The translations under genes and the position numbers were made by a program. The notes under the pieces are model-generated. The model saw only the letters and a list, made by a program, of their open reading frames with translations. It was not told where the DNA came from and did not search any database. Positions 9,461 to 18,767 of a stretch of DNA of 64,000 nt are shown here, in pieces; positions within the stretch are counted from its first letter, which is position 1; each line of letters starts with the position of its first letter. The DNA is from Marinomonas profundi (lineage in GTDB: Bacteria > Pseudomonadota > Gammaproteobacteria > Pseudomonadales > Marinomonadaceae), in assembly GCF_020694005.1 (NCBI RefSeq), contig NZ_CP073013.1, positions 806,001 through 870,000 of the forward strand, read 5' to 3'.

Positions 9461-11251
9461 TTAATCTGCTGCGTCACTGAATTGCTGGTTATGAAGTTGC
9501 GCATAAGCGCCGTTCATCGCTAGCAACTCACTGTGAGAGCCTTGCTCAATAATTTCACCATGATCCACCACAGCAATAATGTCGGCGTTTTCAATAGTGG
9601 ATAAGCGATGGGCAATAGCAATGGTGGTGCGATTTTCCATGAGCCCATCCAGAGCGGTTTGAATCGCTCGCTCAGACTCGGTATCCAGTGCTGAGGTGGC
9701 TTCATCTAAAATCAAAATAGGCGCATTTTTCAAAATCGCCCGAGCAATGGCAATACGCTGGCGCTGGCCACCGGACAAAAGCACACCGTTTTCACCGACC
9801 ATGGTGTCTACCCCCTGATCAAGCTCTTGAATAAAGTCCCAAGCATTGGCGGCTTTGGCCGCCTCGATCACGTCTTCTAGGCTAGTATCTTGCAAGCAAC
9901 CGTAGGCGATATTTTCTCGAATCGTGCCATTAAAAAGCACCACTTGCTGATTGACCAAGGCGATATTAGAACGCAATTCCGTCAGCTTATAATCATTGAT
10001 AGCCACGCCATCAATGCTTATTTGACCTTCATCAATATCGTAAAAACGCGGAATCAAATTCGCCATAGTCGATTTACCACTGCCAGAACGCCCCACTAAC
10101 GCCAAGGTTTTTCCTGCCGGCAAAGACAAATTGATATTTTTTAACGTCTGTTTTTCGGCCCCTGAGTATTTAAATGACATGGTTTCCCATTCAATATTCC
10201 CCTTAAAACGGGTCGCCGTGGTTTGCCCTTTGTCGACCTCTTCTGGCAAATCCAAAAAGTCAAAAATACTGTAAGACGCGGCAATGCCCTTTTGCAAAAT
10301 ACTGTTTACATCGGTTAATTGGCGAATCGGTTTACCTAGCATACCCGCCGCCGTCAAGAAGGCGATAAAATCTCCCGGAGACATATGCGAACTGATCGAT
10401 GGACTCAAAGCGAACCAAATCAAAATGGCCATCATGACCGCCAAAATAAACTGCACCAGCGGAATATTGAGAGATTTGGTCATTTCCATTTTTAACTGGG
10501 AACGGCGGTTTTCATGGGCAGCTTTGTGAAAACGTTTAATTTCGTATTCACTGCCACCAAAGATCTTCACCACCTCGTGTCCTTTAATCGCTTCTGACGC
10601 CACATCCGTCACACCGCCCATGGCATTTTGAATGCGTGTACTCAGCTTACGAAAACGCTTAGAAGCATAAGAAACGACAAGGCCAATCAAAGGCACGACC
10701 AATAAAAATAGTAAGGAAAGGCGCCAGTTCATGTAGATCATATAGCCAAGCAAACCCACGACAGTTAAACCTTCACGCAACACCACCCTAATGGCTTGAG
10801 TAATCGAACCAATTACCTGCTCTGTATCGTAGGTTAATTTTGCCAGCAAACGTCCAGTGGGTATTGAGTGGAAATAGCTTGAAGGCAAGCGCACGAGCTT
10901 ATTAAACATATGAGTACGCAAATCGAAAACCACATTGTTGGCGACTTTCGCCATAAAATAGTTGCCCAAAAAGGTACCAATACCACGGGCAATAAACACC
11001 CCTAGAATAGCCATAGGAATGACAAGGCGACTCTCGGAAATATTCCCCTCAGAGACGACATCGACTATGTGCTTTAACAAGGCCGCTAGCGCGGGCTCCA
11101 TCGCCGCATAAATGACATAGCCAATCACACTAAGTAGTAAATACAACCAGGACGAACGCACATAACCTAATAGGCGAAAATAGATTTGTGTACCAGAAAC
11201 AGGCACTTTTTGAACAGGCACTTCCGTCTCAATATTCTCTTTATCTTGCAT
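9461..11251 (-). CDS. msbA: Lipid A export ATP-binding/permease protein MsbA
   Basis: This is a 596-residue half-transporter: six membrane segments in the first 340 residues, then a nucleotide-binding domain with Walker A GRSGSGKST, Q-loop, signature LLSGGQRQRIAIARAIL, Walker B ILILDEATSALD and H-loop AHRLSTI. MsbA flips core-lipid A to the periplasmic leaflet. Adjacent waaA and hldE support this assignment over other ABC exporters. The start codon directly abuts the hldE stop, indicating tight coupling. Confidence 0.95.
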   Translation of the reverse strand: MQDKENIETEVPVQKVPVSGTQIYFRLLGYVRSSWLYLLLSVIGYVIYAAMEPALAALLKHIVDVVSEGNISESRLVIPMAILGVFIARGIGTFLGNYFMAKVANNVVFDLRTHMFNKLVRLPSSYFHSIPTGRLLAKLTYDTEQVIGSITQAIRVVLREGLTVVGLLGYMIYMNWRLSLLFLLVVPLIGLVVSYASKRFRKLSTRIQNAMGGVTDVASEAIKGHEVVKIFGGSEYEIKRFHKAAHENRRSQLKMEMTKSLNIPLVQFILAVMMAILIWFALSPSISSHMSPGDFIAFLTAAGMLGKPIRQLTDVNSILQKGIAASYSIFDFLDLPEEVDKGQTTATRFKGNIEWETMSFKYSGAEKQTLKNINLSLPAGKTLALVGRSGSGKSTMANLIPRFYDIDEGQISIDGVAINDYKLTELRSNIALVNQQVVLFNGTIRENIAYGCLQDTSLEDVIEAAKAANAWDFIQELDQGVDTMVGENGVLLSGGQRQRIAIARAILKNAPILILDEATSALDTESERAIQTALDGLMENRTTIAIAHRLSTIENADIIAVVDHGEIIEQGSHSELLAMNGAYAQLHNQQFSDAAD

Positions 11252-12679
11252 TTACAGGTTCGCTTTTTCAATAATAGCCGTGGTTGAATAGCCATCGACA
11301 AAGGTCAATACTTTTACCTCGCCGCCATGGGCCAAGACATGATGAGCACCAACAATCGTCTCTATGGTGTAATCACCACCTTTTACCAAGACATCGGGCG
11401 TTAAAAATTCAATAATTTCCTTCGGTGTATCCTCGTCAAACCAAGTAACCCAATCAATCGCCCCCACTCCTTCCAACACTGACATACGGTGAATCAGGTT
11501 ATTAATCGGACGTTTTTCGCCTTTGAGTCGTTTAACCGATGCGTCGGTATTGACCGCTACAATCAGACGATCTCCGAGAGCCTTAGCCTGCTTCATATAA
11601 GCAATGTGCCCTGGATGAAGAATATCAAAGCAACCATTGGTAAAGACAATTTTTTCACCGTTCATTTGCGCCAATTTTATTTGCGCAAGTAAATCTTGTG
11701 GAGAAAGCACGCCAAAATTTGTACTGTGTGAACGCTGAAACATAATCGCATCTAAACGTTCAGCACTAATGGAAGCGGTCCCTAGCTTGCCAACAACGTA
11801 ACCCGCTGCTTGGTTAGCGTATTCGACCGCATCAATAAAACGTTTACTGGTCACATAAACCGCAGTCAAAACCGCAATCACCGTATCACCGGCGCCGGTC
11901 ACATCAAACACCTCTTTAGCGGCTGTAGCCAATGAAAACGGCGGCTTACCTTCACTGAATAAAATCAACCCTTCTTCACCACGGGTAACCAACAAGGCCT
12001 TCCAACCAAACTGTTCACGTAATGCTTTGGCTTTTTCTTCTAGTTCTTTGCTTGAATGGCATTTACCAACAATCATTTCAAATTCAAGCAGGTTTGGTTT
12101 CACCAAGGTGGCGCCTTGATAAATCGAGAAATCATTGCCTTTCGGGTCAACAAAACTCGGGACGTCCGCTGCATTGGAAAGTGTTATCAATGACTGAACA
12201 TCCGCCAAGCAGCCTTTGGCGTAATCCGAAAAAATAACCGCGTCCGAGTCAGGCAAGCATTCTTCGACTACTTTGGCTAAGGCGTCATTCTGAGAAAGAC
12301 TGTCTTCGCGCTCTTCAAAGTCCAGTCGAATAAGCTGTTGATGGCGACTCATCACCCGTAACTTGGTGATAGTGGGGAGGGTTTCTGAACGAACAAATCG
12401 ACACGTAACGCCAACGTCCTCTAGACAACGGGTCAAAACATCAGCATTTTCATCGTTTCCGACCACACCGACCAGTGTTACTGACACACCCAATTTGGCT
12501 AAGCCAAGCGCCACGTTGGCAGCGCCACCTGGACGATCTTCAATATTGGAAACCTTAACGACTTGTACCGGCGCTTCTGGTGAAATACGCGACGTACCGC
12601 CATGCCAATAGCGATCCAACATGACATCCCCAACAACGAGAATGTGTTTATCTTTAAAATTTAGATACGAAGAGTTCAT
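11252..12679 (-). CDS. hldE: Bifunctional heptose-7-phosphate kinase / heptose-1-phosphate adenylyltransferase HldE
   Basis: The protein has two domains. An N-terminal ribokinase-like domain (about 1-320) carries VVGDVMLDRYWHGG, RPGGAANVALGL and VTGAGDTVIA with the catalytic Asp. A C-terminal nucleotidyltransferase domain (about 340-475) carries FTNGCFDILHPGHIAYM. It makes ADP-D-glycero-D-manno-heptose precursors for the LPS core. I prefer the ATG at 12679 (475 residues) over an in-frame GTG two codons earlier; neither has a strong ribosome site. It is the first gene of the reverse operon and diverges from the AGE-family gene. Confidence 0.95.
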   Translation of the reverse strand: MNSSYLNFKDKHILVVGDVMLDRYWHGGTSRISPEAPVQVVKVSNIEDRPGGAANVALGLAKLGVSVTLVGVVGNDENADVLTRCLEDVGVTCRFVRSETLPTITKLRVMSRHQQLIRLDFEEREDSLSQNDALAKVVEECLPDSDAVIFSDYAKGCLADVQSLITLSNAADVPSFVDPKGNDFSIYQGATLVKPNLLEFEMIVGKCHSSKELEEKAKALREQFGWKALLVTRGEEGLILFSEGKPPFSLATAAKEVFDVTGAGDTVIAVLTAVYVTSKRFIDAVEYANQAAGYVVGKLGTASISAERLDAIMFQRSHSTNFGVLSPQDLLAQIKLAQMNGEKIVFTNGCFDILHPGHIAYMKQAKALGDRLIVAVNTDASVKRLKGEKRPINNLIHRMSVLEGVGAIDWVTWFDEDTPKEIIEFLTPDVLVKGGDYTIETIVGAHHVLAHGGEVKVLTFVDGYSTTAIIEKANL

Positions 12680-12789
12680 AGCCACATAATAATCGATTTT
12701 TAGAGGCAGTCATCTTATCATACTCCCACACCAAGTTGGACACACCTAAAACACACGGCTTAAAATAAACATAACGGGGCTTTTATTCC

Positions 12790-13926
12790 ATGCTGAATTC
12801 CACTCTATTATCCAGCCAATCCTTTTTATTTGATGGGCTACTGAAAAATTGGTCTCTTCATGGTATTGATACAGAACAAGGTTTTAGCTATGAAAGCATG
12901 ACGCACGATTGGAAAAACAACGCCGTTGGCCGCGTGCGTTTATTAACGCAATGCCGTCAGTTATATACCTTTAGCCACGCTTGCCAAATAAAGAATGCAC
13001 CTGAGTGGCAAGCCATGCTCACCCCGCTTTTCAACTTTATCACCTCGCGCTACTTCATCAATGAACGCTGGATTTTTTCGTTAAACGACGATCTTTCGAT
13101 AAAAGATCAGCAGTCTGACGCCTACGCCCTTGCCTTTGTGCTGCTGTCTTTTAGTCATTATTACCAGTTAACAAAAGATGATCGCGCCCTTGTTTTTATG
13201 AAAAAGACACACCTTTTTCTGTTGGATAACATGCAAGCGCAATCGGGTGGCTTTTATGAGTCCTACCCTGTCGATGAAAACCAAATCCGCCGTCAAAACC
13301 CACATATGCACTTACTAGAAGGCTATGTGGCGGCCTTTGAAGCAACACAAGATGATGACTATAAAGAAGCTATTCAATCCCTACTGTCACTAGCACTCGA
13401 ACACTTTTATCATCAAGAAACTAAAACCTTACGTGAATTTTTCAGCGCCGACTGGCAGCTTGATCCTAAAATAGGCCATCAAGTAGAACCCGGGCACCAC
13501 TTCGAATGGGTATGGTTGCTTTACCGCGCCAATAAAATAGTGCCCAACGCCGACCATACTGACTTAGCCCAACAACTTTGGCTAACGGCAACACGGCATG
13601 GACTGGCAGAGAATGGTGGTATCTACAACCAAATTGATGGCAATAGTTATCAAGCCATTGATAAAGAAAAGCGTATCTGGCCCATTACCGAATATTTAAA
13701 AGCCATCACTGTCATGCAGATAGGCAAAGAGGAAAAAATCGACCGTATCGAGAAAGCGCTCGACTTTATTCAGCAGCACTATTTGCTGCCAAATGGTCGT
13801 TGGAATGAATATCTTAACGAAGACAACACAGCAAAAGACTTCCCGCTTCCCGGCACCAGCAGCTATCATATTTTTCTCGGCCTAACAGAAGTGATAGCAT
13901 GGGCGAAAGTAAACACCGATTTTTAG
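12790..13926 (+). CDS. AGE-family isomerase/epimerase (N-acylglucosamine 2-epimerase fold)
   Basis: The 378-residue protein shows the (alpha/alpha)6-barrel signatures of the AGE superfamily: RVRLLTQCRQLYTFSHA, GGFYESYP, NPHMHLLEGYVAAFEAT and VEPGHHFEWVWLL, with the conserved catalytic histidines in the last two. Members interconvert aldoses and ketoses or epimerise at C2 (mannose isomerase, YihS, N-acetylglucosamine 2-epimerase, cellobiose epimerase). The substrate here is not clear. It stands between divergent hldE and co-directional hldD, so a role in supplying a core sugar is possible but inferred from position only. The gap to hldD is 84 bp. Confidence 0.82.
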   Translation: MLNSTLLSSQSFLFDGLLKNWSLHGIDTEQGFSYESMTHDWKNNAVGRVRLLTQCRQLYTFSHACQIKNAPEWQAMLTPLFNFITSRYFINERWIFSLNDDLSIKDQQSDAYALAFVLLSFSHYYQLTKDDRALVFMKKTHLFLLDNMQAQSGGFYESYPVDENQIRRQNPHMHLLEGYVAAFEATQDDDYKEAIQSLLSLALEHFYHQETKTLREFFSADWQLDPKIGHQVEPGHHFEWVWLLYRANKIVPNADHTDLAQQLWLTATRHGLAENGGIYNQIDGNSYQAIDKEKRIWPITEYLKAITVMQIGKEEKIDRIEKALDFIQQHYLLPNGRWNEYLNEDNTAKDFPLPGTSSYHIFLGLTEVIAWAKVNTDF

Positions 13927-14010
13927 GTTTGAACCGTTTTTTAGATTTGAACAGTTAGCAGAGACGAAACCTCAGTCTGAGTAAAAACGCTACATTAGGA
14001 TAAATGTATT

Positions 14011-14958
14011 ATGTATATAGTTACTGGCGGTGCCGGATTTATTGGCAGCAATATCATCAAAGCCTTAAACAACAAAGGCATTAAAAACATTCTTCTAGTG
14101 GATGATTTGACGGACGGCAAAAAATGCCTCAATTTATCCGATCTTGATATTGCCGATTACATGGATATGTACGATTTCTTAGACGCTATCAAGCAGGATA
14201 CATTGGGCATTAATCCCATTGCGGTGTTCCATGAAGGCGCGTGCTCAGCGACCACAGAATGGAACGGCAAATATGTCATGGATGTGAATTATCAATATTC
14301 AAAAGCGGTATTGGATTTCTGCCTAAAGCATGGCGCCCCCTTCTCTTATGCATCTTCCGCCTCTGTGTATGGTTCTGGCCCTGTTTTCCAAGAGTCCCGT
14401 GAAAACGAAAAGCCACTTAACATGTACGCCTATTCCAAGTTTCAGTTCGACCAATACATTCGCGCGATCTTACCAAACGCAAAAAGCCAAATTGTGGGGT
14501 TTCGCTACTTCAACGTCTATGGACCTCGTGAACAACACAAAGGCAGCATGGCCAGTGTCGCCTTTCATCTTCGTAATCAAGTGCTTGCAGATGAGAACCC
14601 CAAATTATTTGGTGCCTATGATGGCTATGAAGCAGGCGGACAAAGCCGAGATTTCATTTACGTTGAAGATTTGGTGAATACCAAACTTTGGTTCCTCGAG
14701 AACCCTGAACAATCTGGCATTTTCAATCTAGGCACAGGCAAAGCCGAGCCTTTTCGCACCATAGCCGAAACCGTCATTGCGCATTACGAAAAAGGCGAGA
14801 TCGAATACATTCCCTTCCCAGAACAGCTAAAAGGAGCGTATCAAAGCTTCACGCAAGCGGACATCAGCAAACTACGCAATGCGGGTTATAACGGCAGCTT
14901 CCGTGGCTTGGCGCAAGGCGTTCAAGATTACTTAGGTTGGCTCGATACACATGGCTAA
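14011..14958 (+). CDS. hldD: ADP-L-glycero-D-manno-heptose 6-epimerase HldD
   Basis: The 315-residue extended short-chain dehydrogenase begins [20 protein letters not shown] (NADP-binding GGxGFIG), has the catalytic YAYSK tetrad segment ([10 protein letters not shown]) and the HldD-typical [12 protein letters not shown] and [19 protein letters not shown]. It converts the D,D-heptose nucleotide to the L,D form. It overlaps waaF by 8 bp and starts a core operon that continues through four glycosyltransferases. Confidence 0.96.
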   Translation: MYIVTGGAGFIGSNIIKALNNKGIKNILLVDDLTDGKKCLNLSDLDIADYMDMYDFLDAIKQDTLGINPIAVFHEGACSATTEWNGKYVMDVNYQYSKAVLDFCLKHGAPFSYASSASVYGSGPVFQESRENEKPLNMYAYSKFQFDQYIRAILPNAKSQIVGFRYFNVYGPREQHKGSMASVAFHLRNQVLADENPKLFGAYDGYEAGGQSRDFIYVEDLVNTKLWFLENPEQSGIFNLGTGKAEPFRTIAETVIAHYEKGEIEYIPFPEQLKGAYQSFTQADISKLRNAGYNGSFRGLAQGVQDYLGWLDTHG

Positions 14959-15955
14959 ATATTTAATAGTTGGCCCATCTTGGGTGGGCGACATGGTCAT
15001 GGCGCAGAGCCTCTTTATTACGCTAAAACAGCAAGATAAAGAGGCGATTATTGATGTTATCGGCCCCAAATGGTCGTCGCCTATTTTGGCTCGCATGCCT
15101 GAAGTGAGAAATGCTATCACCTTGCCAACAGGCCATGGTGAATGGGGAATCAGCACGCGACGTAAACTAGGATATTCGCTTCGTTCAGAACAATATGATC
15201 AGGCTATCATTATGCCTCGTTCATGGAAGTCGGCCTTAGTGCCCTTCTTTGCCAAGATCCCGCATCGAGTCGGCTTTACGGGTGAACAACGTTATATTTT
15301 GCTCAATGAACGTCGCAAACTAGATAAAAGCGTTTTAAATCAAACCGTAAAACGCTTTACCTCGTTGGGATTGCCTAATGAACTGGCTTATCCACCTATC
15401 GATATTCCGTCTCCAGCGCTACAGGTCGACCCAGATAATCAGCAAAGCCTTTATCAAAAACATACTTTATCGGATAGACCAGCCATCGCCCTCATGGCTG
15501 GCGCAGAATTTGGTCCTTCTAAACAATGGCCAATTGCGTATTTTCATCAACTCGCGAAAAGTGCCGTTGCCGCGGGTTACCAAATCTGGGTATTGGGTGG
15601 CCCAAAAGATCAAGACGATGGCGATAAAATCGTTGCAGACTTGGGTGAATTTGCGATAAACCTATGCGGTAAAACACAACTTGTTGATGCGATAGACCTA
15701 CTCGCTGCCGCCGAAAAAGCCATCAGCAATGATTCAGGGTTAATGCACATTGCCGCAGCCGTTGGTACCGAAGTTCATGGCATATATGGTTCAACCAGTG
15801 AAGAATTCACCCCGCCGCTTACCGACAATAAGACCATTCACAATCTTCACCTTGAATGCTCCCCTTGTTTTAAACGCAGCTGTCCGTTAGGGCACACAAA
15901 TTGCCAAAATCAACTTACTCCAGACATGATTATAAGGATAGCCGTTTCCCCATGA
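14951..15955 (+). CDS. waaF: Lipopolysaccharide heptosyltransferase II WaaF
   Basis: The 334-residue GT9-family enzyme begins [20 protein letters not shown] and contains [23 protein letters not shown] (split here as two motifs), [11 protein letters not shown] and [14 protein letters not shown], all diagnostic of WaaF. It transfers the second heptose to the inner core. It overlaps hldD upstream, and its TGA stop overlaps the ATG of the next GT9 gene (ATGA), so the genes are translationally coupled. Confidence 0.94.
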   Translation: MAKYLIVGPSWVGDMVMAQSLFITLKQQDKEAIIDVIGPKWSSPILARMPEVRNAITLPTGHGEWGISTRRKLGYSLRSEQYDQAIIMPRSWKSALVPFFAKIPHRVGFTGEQRYILLNERRKLDKSVLNQTVKRFTSLGLPNELAYPPIDIPSPALQVDPDNQQSLYQKHTLSDRPAIALMAGAEFGPSKQWPIAYFHQLAKSAVAAGYQIWVLGGPKDQDDGDKIVADLGEFAINLCGKTQLVDAIDLLAAAEKAISNDSGLMHIAAAVGTEVHGIYGSTSEEFTPPLTDNKTIHNLHLECSPCFKRSCPLGHTNCQNQLTPDMIIRIAVSP

Positions 15956-16887
15956 ATCTTGTATTGCTTAGAAACAGACCTCATTTTGGCGCTCAAATAA
16001 CCAGTATCCCTGTATTGTATTTTTTCTTCCAAAACTATAGCAATCAAACCCCTATTACCCTTTTATCAAAAAGTAATGTGGCATGGATTTACAACCAGCT
16101 CCCTTGGGTAAAAGAATGCATTCATTCAGAAAATAAGTTCGACGACTTCAAAAAAATTAAGCATTGCGATAACTTGCTCAACCTAAGGCCAAGTAACCGC
16201 TTTCCAATTATTTTATACAAACTCATCAAAGGGGGAAAAGTTTTTGATTTTGTCAAAAACGATTTTCTAATTAACTTAACCTCTGAAAAACATAATGTTT
16301 TATGCGACACAGAATACAGAGCATTAGCTTATTTAAAAATATTCATAAAAGATGAAGAAGTCTTATTACCAGCTCTTGCCGCTCCTTTTCTTGCACTAAT
16401 GCACGATTCTGAACTGACCCTAAGTAAAGCAGAACTGAACATACTAATGATGCCTGGTGGAGGAGCCGGTGAAATAAAGAAATGGGGGATTAATAACTTC
16501 CTCATAGTAGGAAAACTCATCGCTGATGAGCTAGGAAAAACATGTCACATCCATGTTTTGTTGGGCCCAGACGAAGAAAAAGAAATACAATACACACAAG
16601 AGCTAAACAGCGAAAATGTGTCTCTTCACGTGAACACCCCTCTTCACGATATAGCAAAACTGGTGGATCACTGCGACTTAACCATTGCCAATGATTGTGG
16701 GCCATCCCATATCGCACAATGTATGCAAAAACCTTATATCGGTCTTTTTAGAGAGCCAAATACCGAATGGTTCCACAGTCATGCAAAGTCAGTTAAAGTG
16801 CTACCAGCAAAAGGGCAAGATATTAAAACCATTACCACCAGAAGCGTAACCGAATTCGCTGTCAATTTATTGAAGAGCCAAGCATGA
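15952..16887 (+). CDS. GT9-family heptosyltransferase-like protein
   Basis: The frame opens at an upstream TTG inside waaF, but the ATG at 15952, overlapping the waaF stop as ATGA, gives a sensible 311-residue protein starting [20 protein letters not shown]. The C-terminal half has MMPGGGAGEIKKWGINNF and LTIANDCGPSHIAQCMQKP, matching the donor-binding region of heptosyltransferases. The N-terminal half is weakly conserved, AT-rich and Lys/Asn-rich compared with waaF. It probably adds a further core heptose or related sugar. Acceptor and linkage are unknown. Confidence 0.78.
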   Translation: MNLVLLRNRPHFGAQITSIPVLYFFFQNYSNQTPITLLSKSNVAWIYNQLPWVKECIHSENKFDDFKKIKHCDNLLNLRPSNRFPIILYKLIKGGKVFDFVKNDFLINLTSEKHNVLCDTEYRALAYLKIFIKDEEVLLPALAAPFLALMHDSELTLSKAELNILMMPGGGAGEIKKWGINNFLIVGKLIADELGKTCHIHVLLGPDEEKEIQYTQELNSENVSLHVNTPLHDIAKLVDHCDLTIANDCGPSHIAQCMQKPYIGLFREPNTEWFHSHAKSVKVLPAKGQDIKTITTRSVTEFAVNLLKSQA

Positions 16888-17669
16888 AAATCTCAGGCAA
16901 TATCATCACACTCAACGAAGAAAAAAACATCGCGGCCTGCATACAATCTATGCAAACAGTGTGTGATGAAATTATCGTAGTTGACTCAGGAAGCACTGAC
17001 AACACGATCGAAATTGCTCGAAGTTTAGGTGCAACCATTGTCAATCAACCTTACCTAGGTGATGGCATCCAGAAAAATGTTGCGCTAAAGCATACTAAAA
17101 ATACCTGGGTATTAAGTTTGGATGCTGATGAGCGCTTGACGCCTGAAATGACTCAAGCTATCCAACAGCTAAACCTAGAATCAACCACTATTGAAGGCTA
17201 TTCTTTCCGTCGACAAAATATGATTGGCAATCGTTGGATCAAGCATTGCGGCTGGTATCCAGACCGCTGTATCCGCTTATACAATACCGACAAAACTCGC
17301 TTTGCGGATGTTAAACAACACGCCAGTGTGCAAACCAAAAACGTAAAAGATATTAACGCAGATATTATCCACTACTCTTTTAAAAATATCGGTGAGTTAT
17401 TCGCCAAGCCAGGTCGTAATTTTAGCGGAAGAGCGGCTAAAATCATGTACGCAAAAGGTAAACGTGCTAATGCATTCTCACCCTTTACCCACGGTCTAAA
17501 CGCGTTTATCCGCAAATATATTTTTCAGAGAGGCTTCATGGGCGGAGTCGATGGCATGACAGTCGCATTAAGTGCAGCCGTCAATAGCTACCTAAAATAT
17601 GCCAAACTACTTGAATATCAACGCGACCCTAGCGTTACACAACAAGATGATTTCAAAAATATTTGGTAA
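16884..17669 (+). CDS. GT2 family core glycosyltransferase, WaaE/KdtX-like
   Basis: This 261-residue GT-A enzyme has ITLNEEKNIAACIQSM at the start, VVDSGSTDNTIEIA, the metal-binding LSLDADERLTPEM and the WaaE-like HCGWYPDRCIRLYN. WaaE-type enzymes add a beta-1,4-glucose to heptose I of the inner core. Its ATG overlaps the preceding GT9 stop (ATGA). The family is clear, but the exact donor and acceptor cannot be proven from sequence, so I leave the symbol blank. Confidence 0.85.
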   Translation: MKISGNIITLNEEKNIAACIQSMQTVCDEIIVVDSGSTDNTIEIARSLGATIVNQPYLGDGIQKNVALKHTKNTWVLSLDADERLTPEMTQAIQQLNLESTTIEGYSFRRQNMIGNRWIKHCGWYPDRCIRLYNTDKTRFADVKQHASVQTKNVKDINADIIHYSFKNIGELFAKPGRNFSGRAAKIMYAKGKRANAFSPFTHGLNAFIRKYIFQRGFMGGVDGMTVALSAAVNSYLKYAKLLEYQRDPSVTQQDDFKNIW

Positions 17670-17687
17670 TAAAACAGGCGATATACC

Positions 17688-18737
17688 TTGAGCAAAACAC
17701 CGACCGTACTTCATGTTAACCTCGCCAAAGGCTTTCGTGGCGGAGAAAGGCAAACTGAACTGCTTATTAGAGCATTGTCGAAGCATTTTAACATTAAACA
17801 GCTACTTGCCTGTCGAGAAGACTCACCCCTTCTCGCCAGACTGGCTGACGTTGATAATCTGTCATTCGTGATCGCAAACCATCAACTATCCGGCCACTAT
17901 GCAGCACCACTGGTCGATATTGTCCATGCGCATGAAGCTAAAGCAGTTCATTGGGCTTACGTGCACAAGCTCTTAAAAAATACACCTTATATCGTTACTC
18001 GACGAGTCGATACTGTCGTGAAAGATAAATGGCTAAACCAAAAAACATACCGTAGTGCATCAGCATTGGTCGGCATATCAACACTTATCGCCAACCAAAT
18101 TCGCAGTAAACATTGGGGAGAGGTCTATCAGATTCCGAGCACACTTGCCCACTTGGAAAGCGACCCCAAAGAAGGAGAAGCCTTTCGGAACACTTTTCCA
18201 GGTAAAACCATCATTGGCCATGTAGGTGCACTGGTTGACAAACATAAGGGGCAAAAAATTCTTATTGAGGCTGCCGCTTTATTAGAAAAAAGCCATCCAG
18301 ATCTACAGATTGTCTTTTTTGGCGACGGTGCAGACAAAGAGGAACTTGAGACTTTATCCAAAGGGATGAAAAACATTACATGGATGGGATTTAAGGCAAG
18401 AATTGGTGACTATTTACCTTACTTCGATCTCTTCGTTTTTCCTTCGCGAAATGAGGGTTTAGGATCAACTTTATTAGACGTAATGGATGCTGGTGTGCCA
18501 ATCATTGCTTCTAATGTCGGCGGTATTCCAGATATTGTGATTGATAATGAAACAGGAGTACTTGTTACTCCAAACGATAGTTTGGCACTAAAAGAAGCCA
18601 TTATTAAACTTTCTAATGACAAGGCTCTTCAAACAAAATTGGTTGCAGGTGCCAAAAAACAACTCGAAAACTATACCCCACAAAAAATGGCAGAAAGCTA
18701 TACTGCTCTCTATAAAAAAATAACGGCTCAAGGTTAA
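17688..18737 (+). CDS. GT4-family glycosyltransferase
   Basis: The 349-residue GT-B enzyme starts at TTG 17688, with AGGCG shortly upstream. Motifs are HVNLAKGFRGGERQTELLIRA split over the N-terminal donor fold, IIGHVGALVDKHKGQK, IVFFGDGADKEEL and FPSRNEGLGSTLLD. The usual E-x7-E pair of GT4 retains the first Glu, with Asp at the second position. It is the last forward gene of the LPS core operon, 18 bp after the GT2 gene. It probably transfers a hexose to the outer part of the core. Its 3' end overlaps a hairpin that looks like the terminator of the convergent gene. Confidence 0.85.
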   Translation: MSKTPTVLHVNLAKGFRGGERQTELLIRALSKHFNIKQLLACREDSPLLARLADVDNLSFVIANHQLSGHYAAPLVDIVHAHEAKAVHWAYVHKLLKNTPYIVTRRVDTVVKDKWLNQKTYRSASALVGISTLIANQIRSKHWGEVYQIPSTLAHLESDPKEGEAFRNTFPGKTIIGHVGALVDKHKGQKILIEAAALLEKSHPDLQIVFFGDGADKEELETLSKGMKNITWMGFKARIGDYLPYFDLFVFPSRNEGLGSTLLDVMDAGVPIIASNVGGIPDIVIDNETGVLVTPNDSLALKEAIIKLSNDKALQTKLVAGAKKQLENYTPQKMAESYTALYKKITAQG

Positions 18738-18751
18738 TCCTTTAGCCGTTA
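18714..18751 (-). terminator. Rho-independent terminator of the convergent lapC-like gene
   Basis: The arms TAACGGCT (18721-18728) and AGCCGTTA (18744-18751) pair, and the loop contains a second AAGG/CCTT stem. On the reverse strand the hairpin is followed by a run of seven T, a good intrinsic terminator for the 18768 gene. It lies inside the 3' end of the GT4 coding region. Confidence 0.7.
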
Positions 18752-18767
18752 TTCATACTGAACTTAA

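Noticed and set aside
15901..15951. Upstream TTG start for the second GT9 gene
   Set aside because: It would lie within the conserved end of waaF; the ATGA overlap at 15952 and the aligned N-terminus favour the later start.
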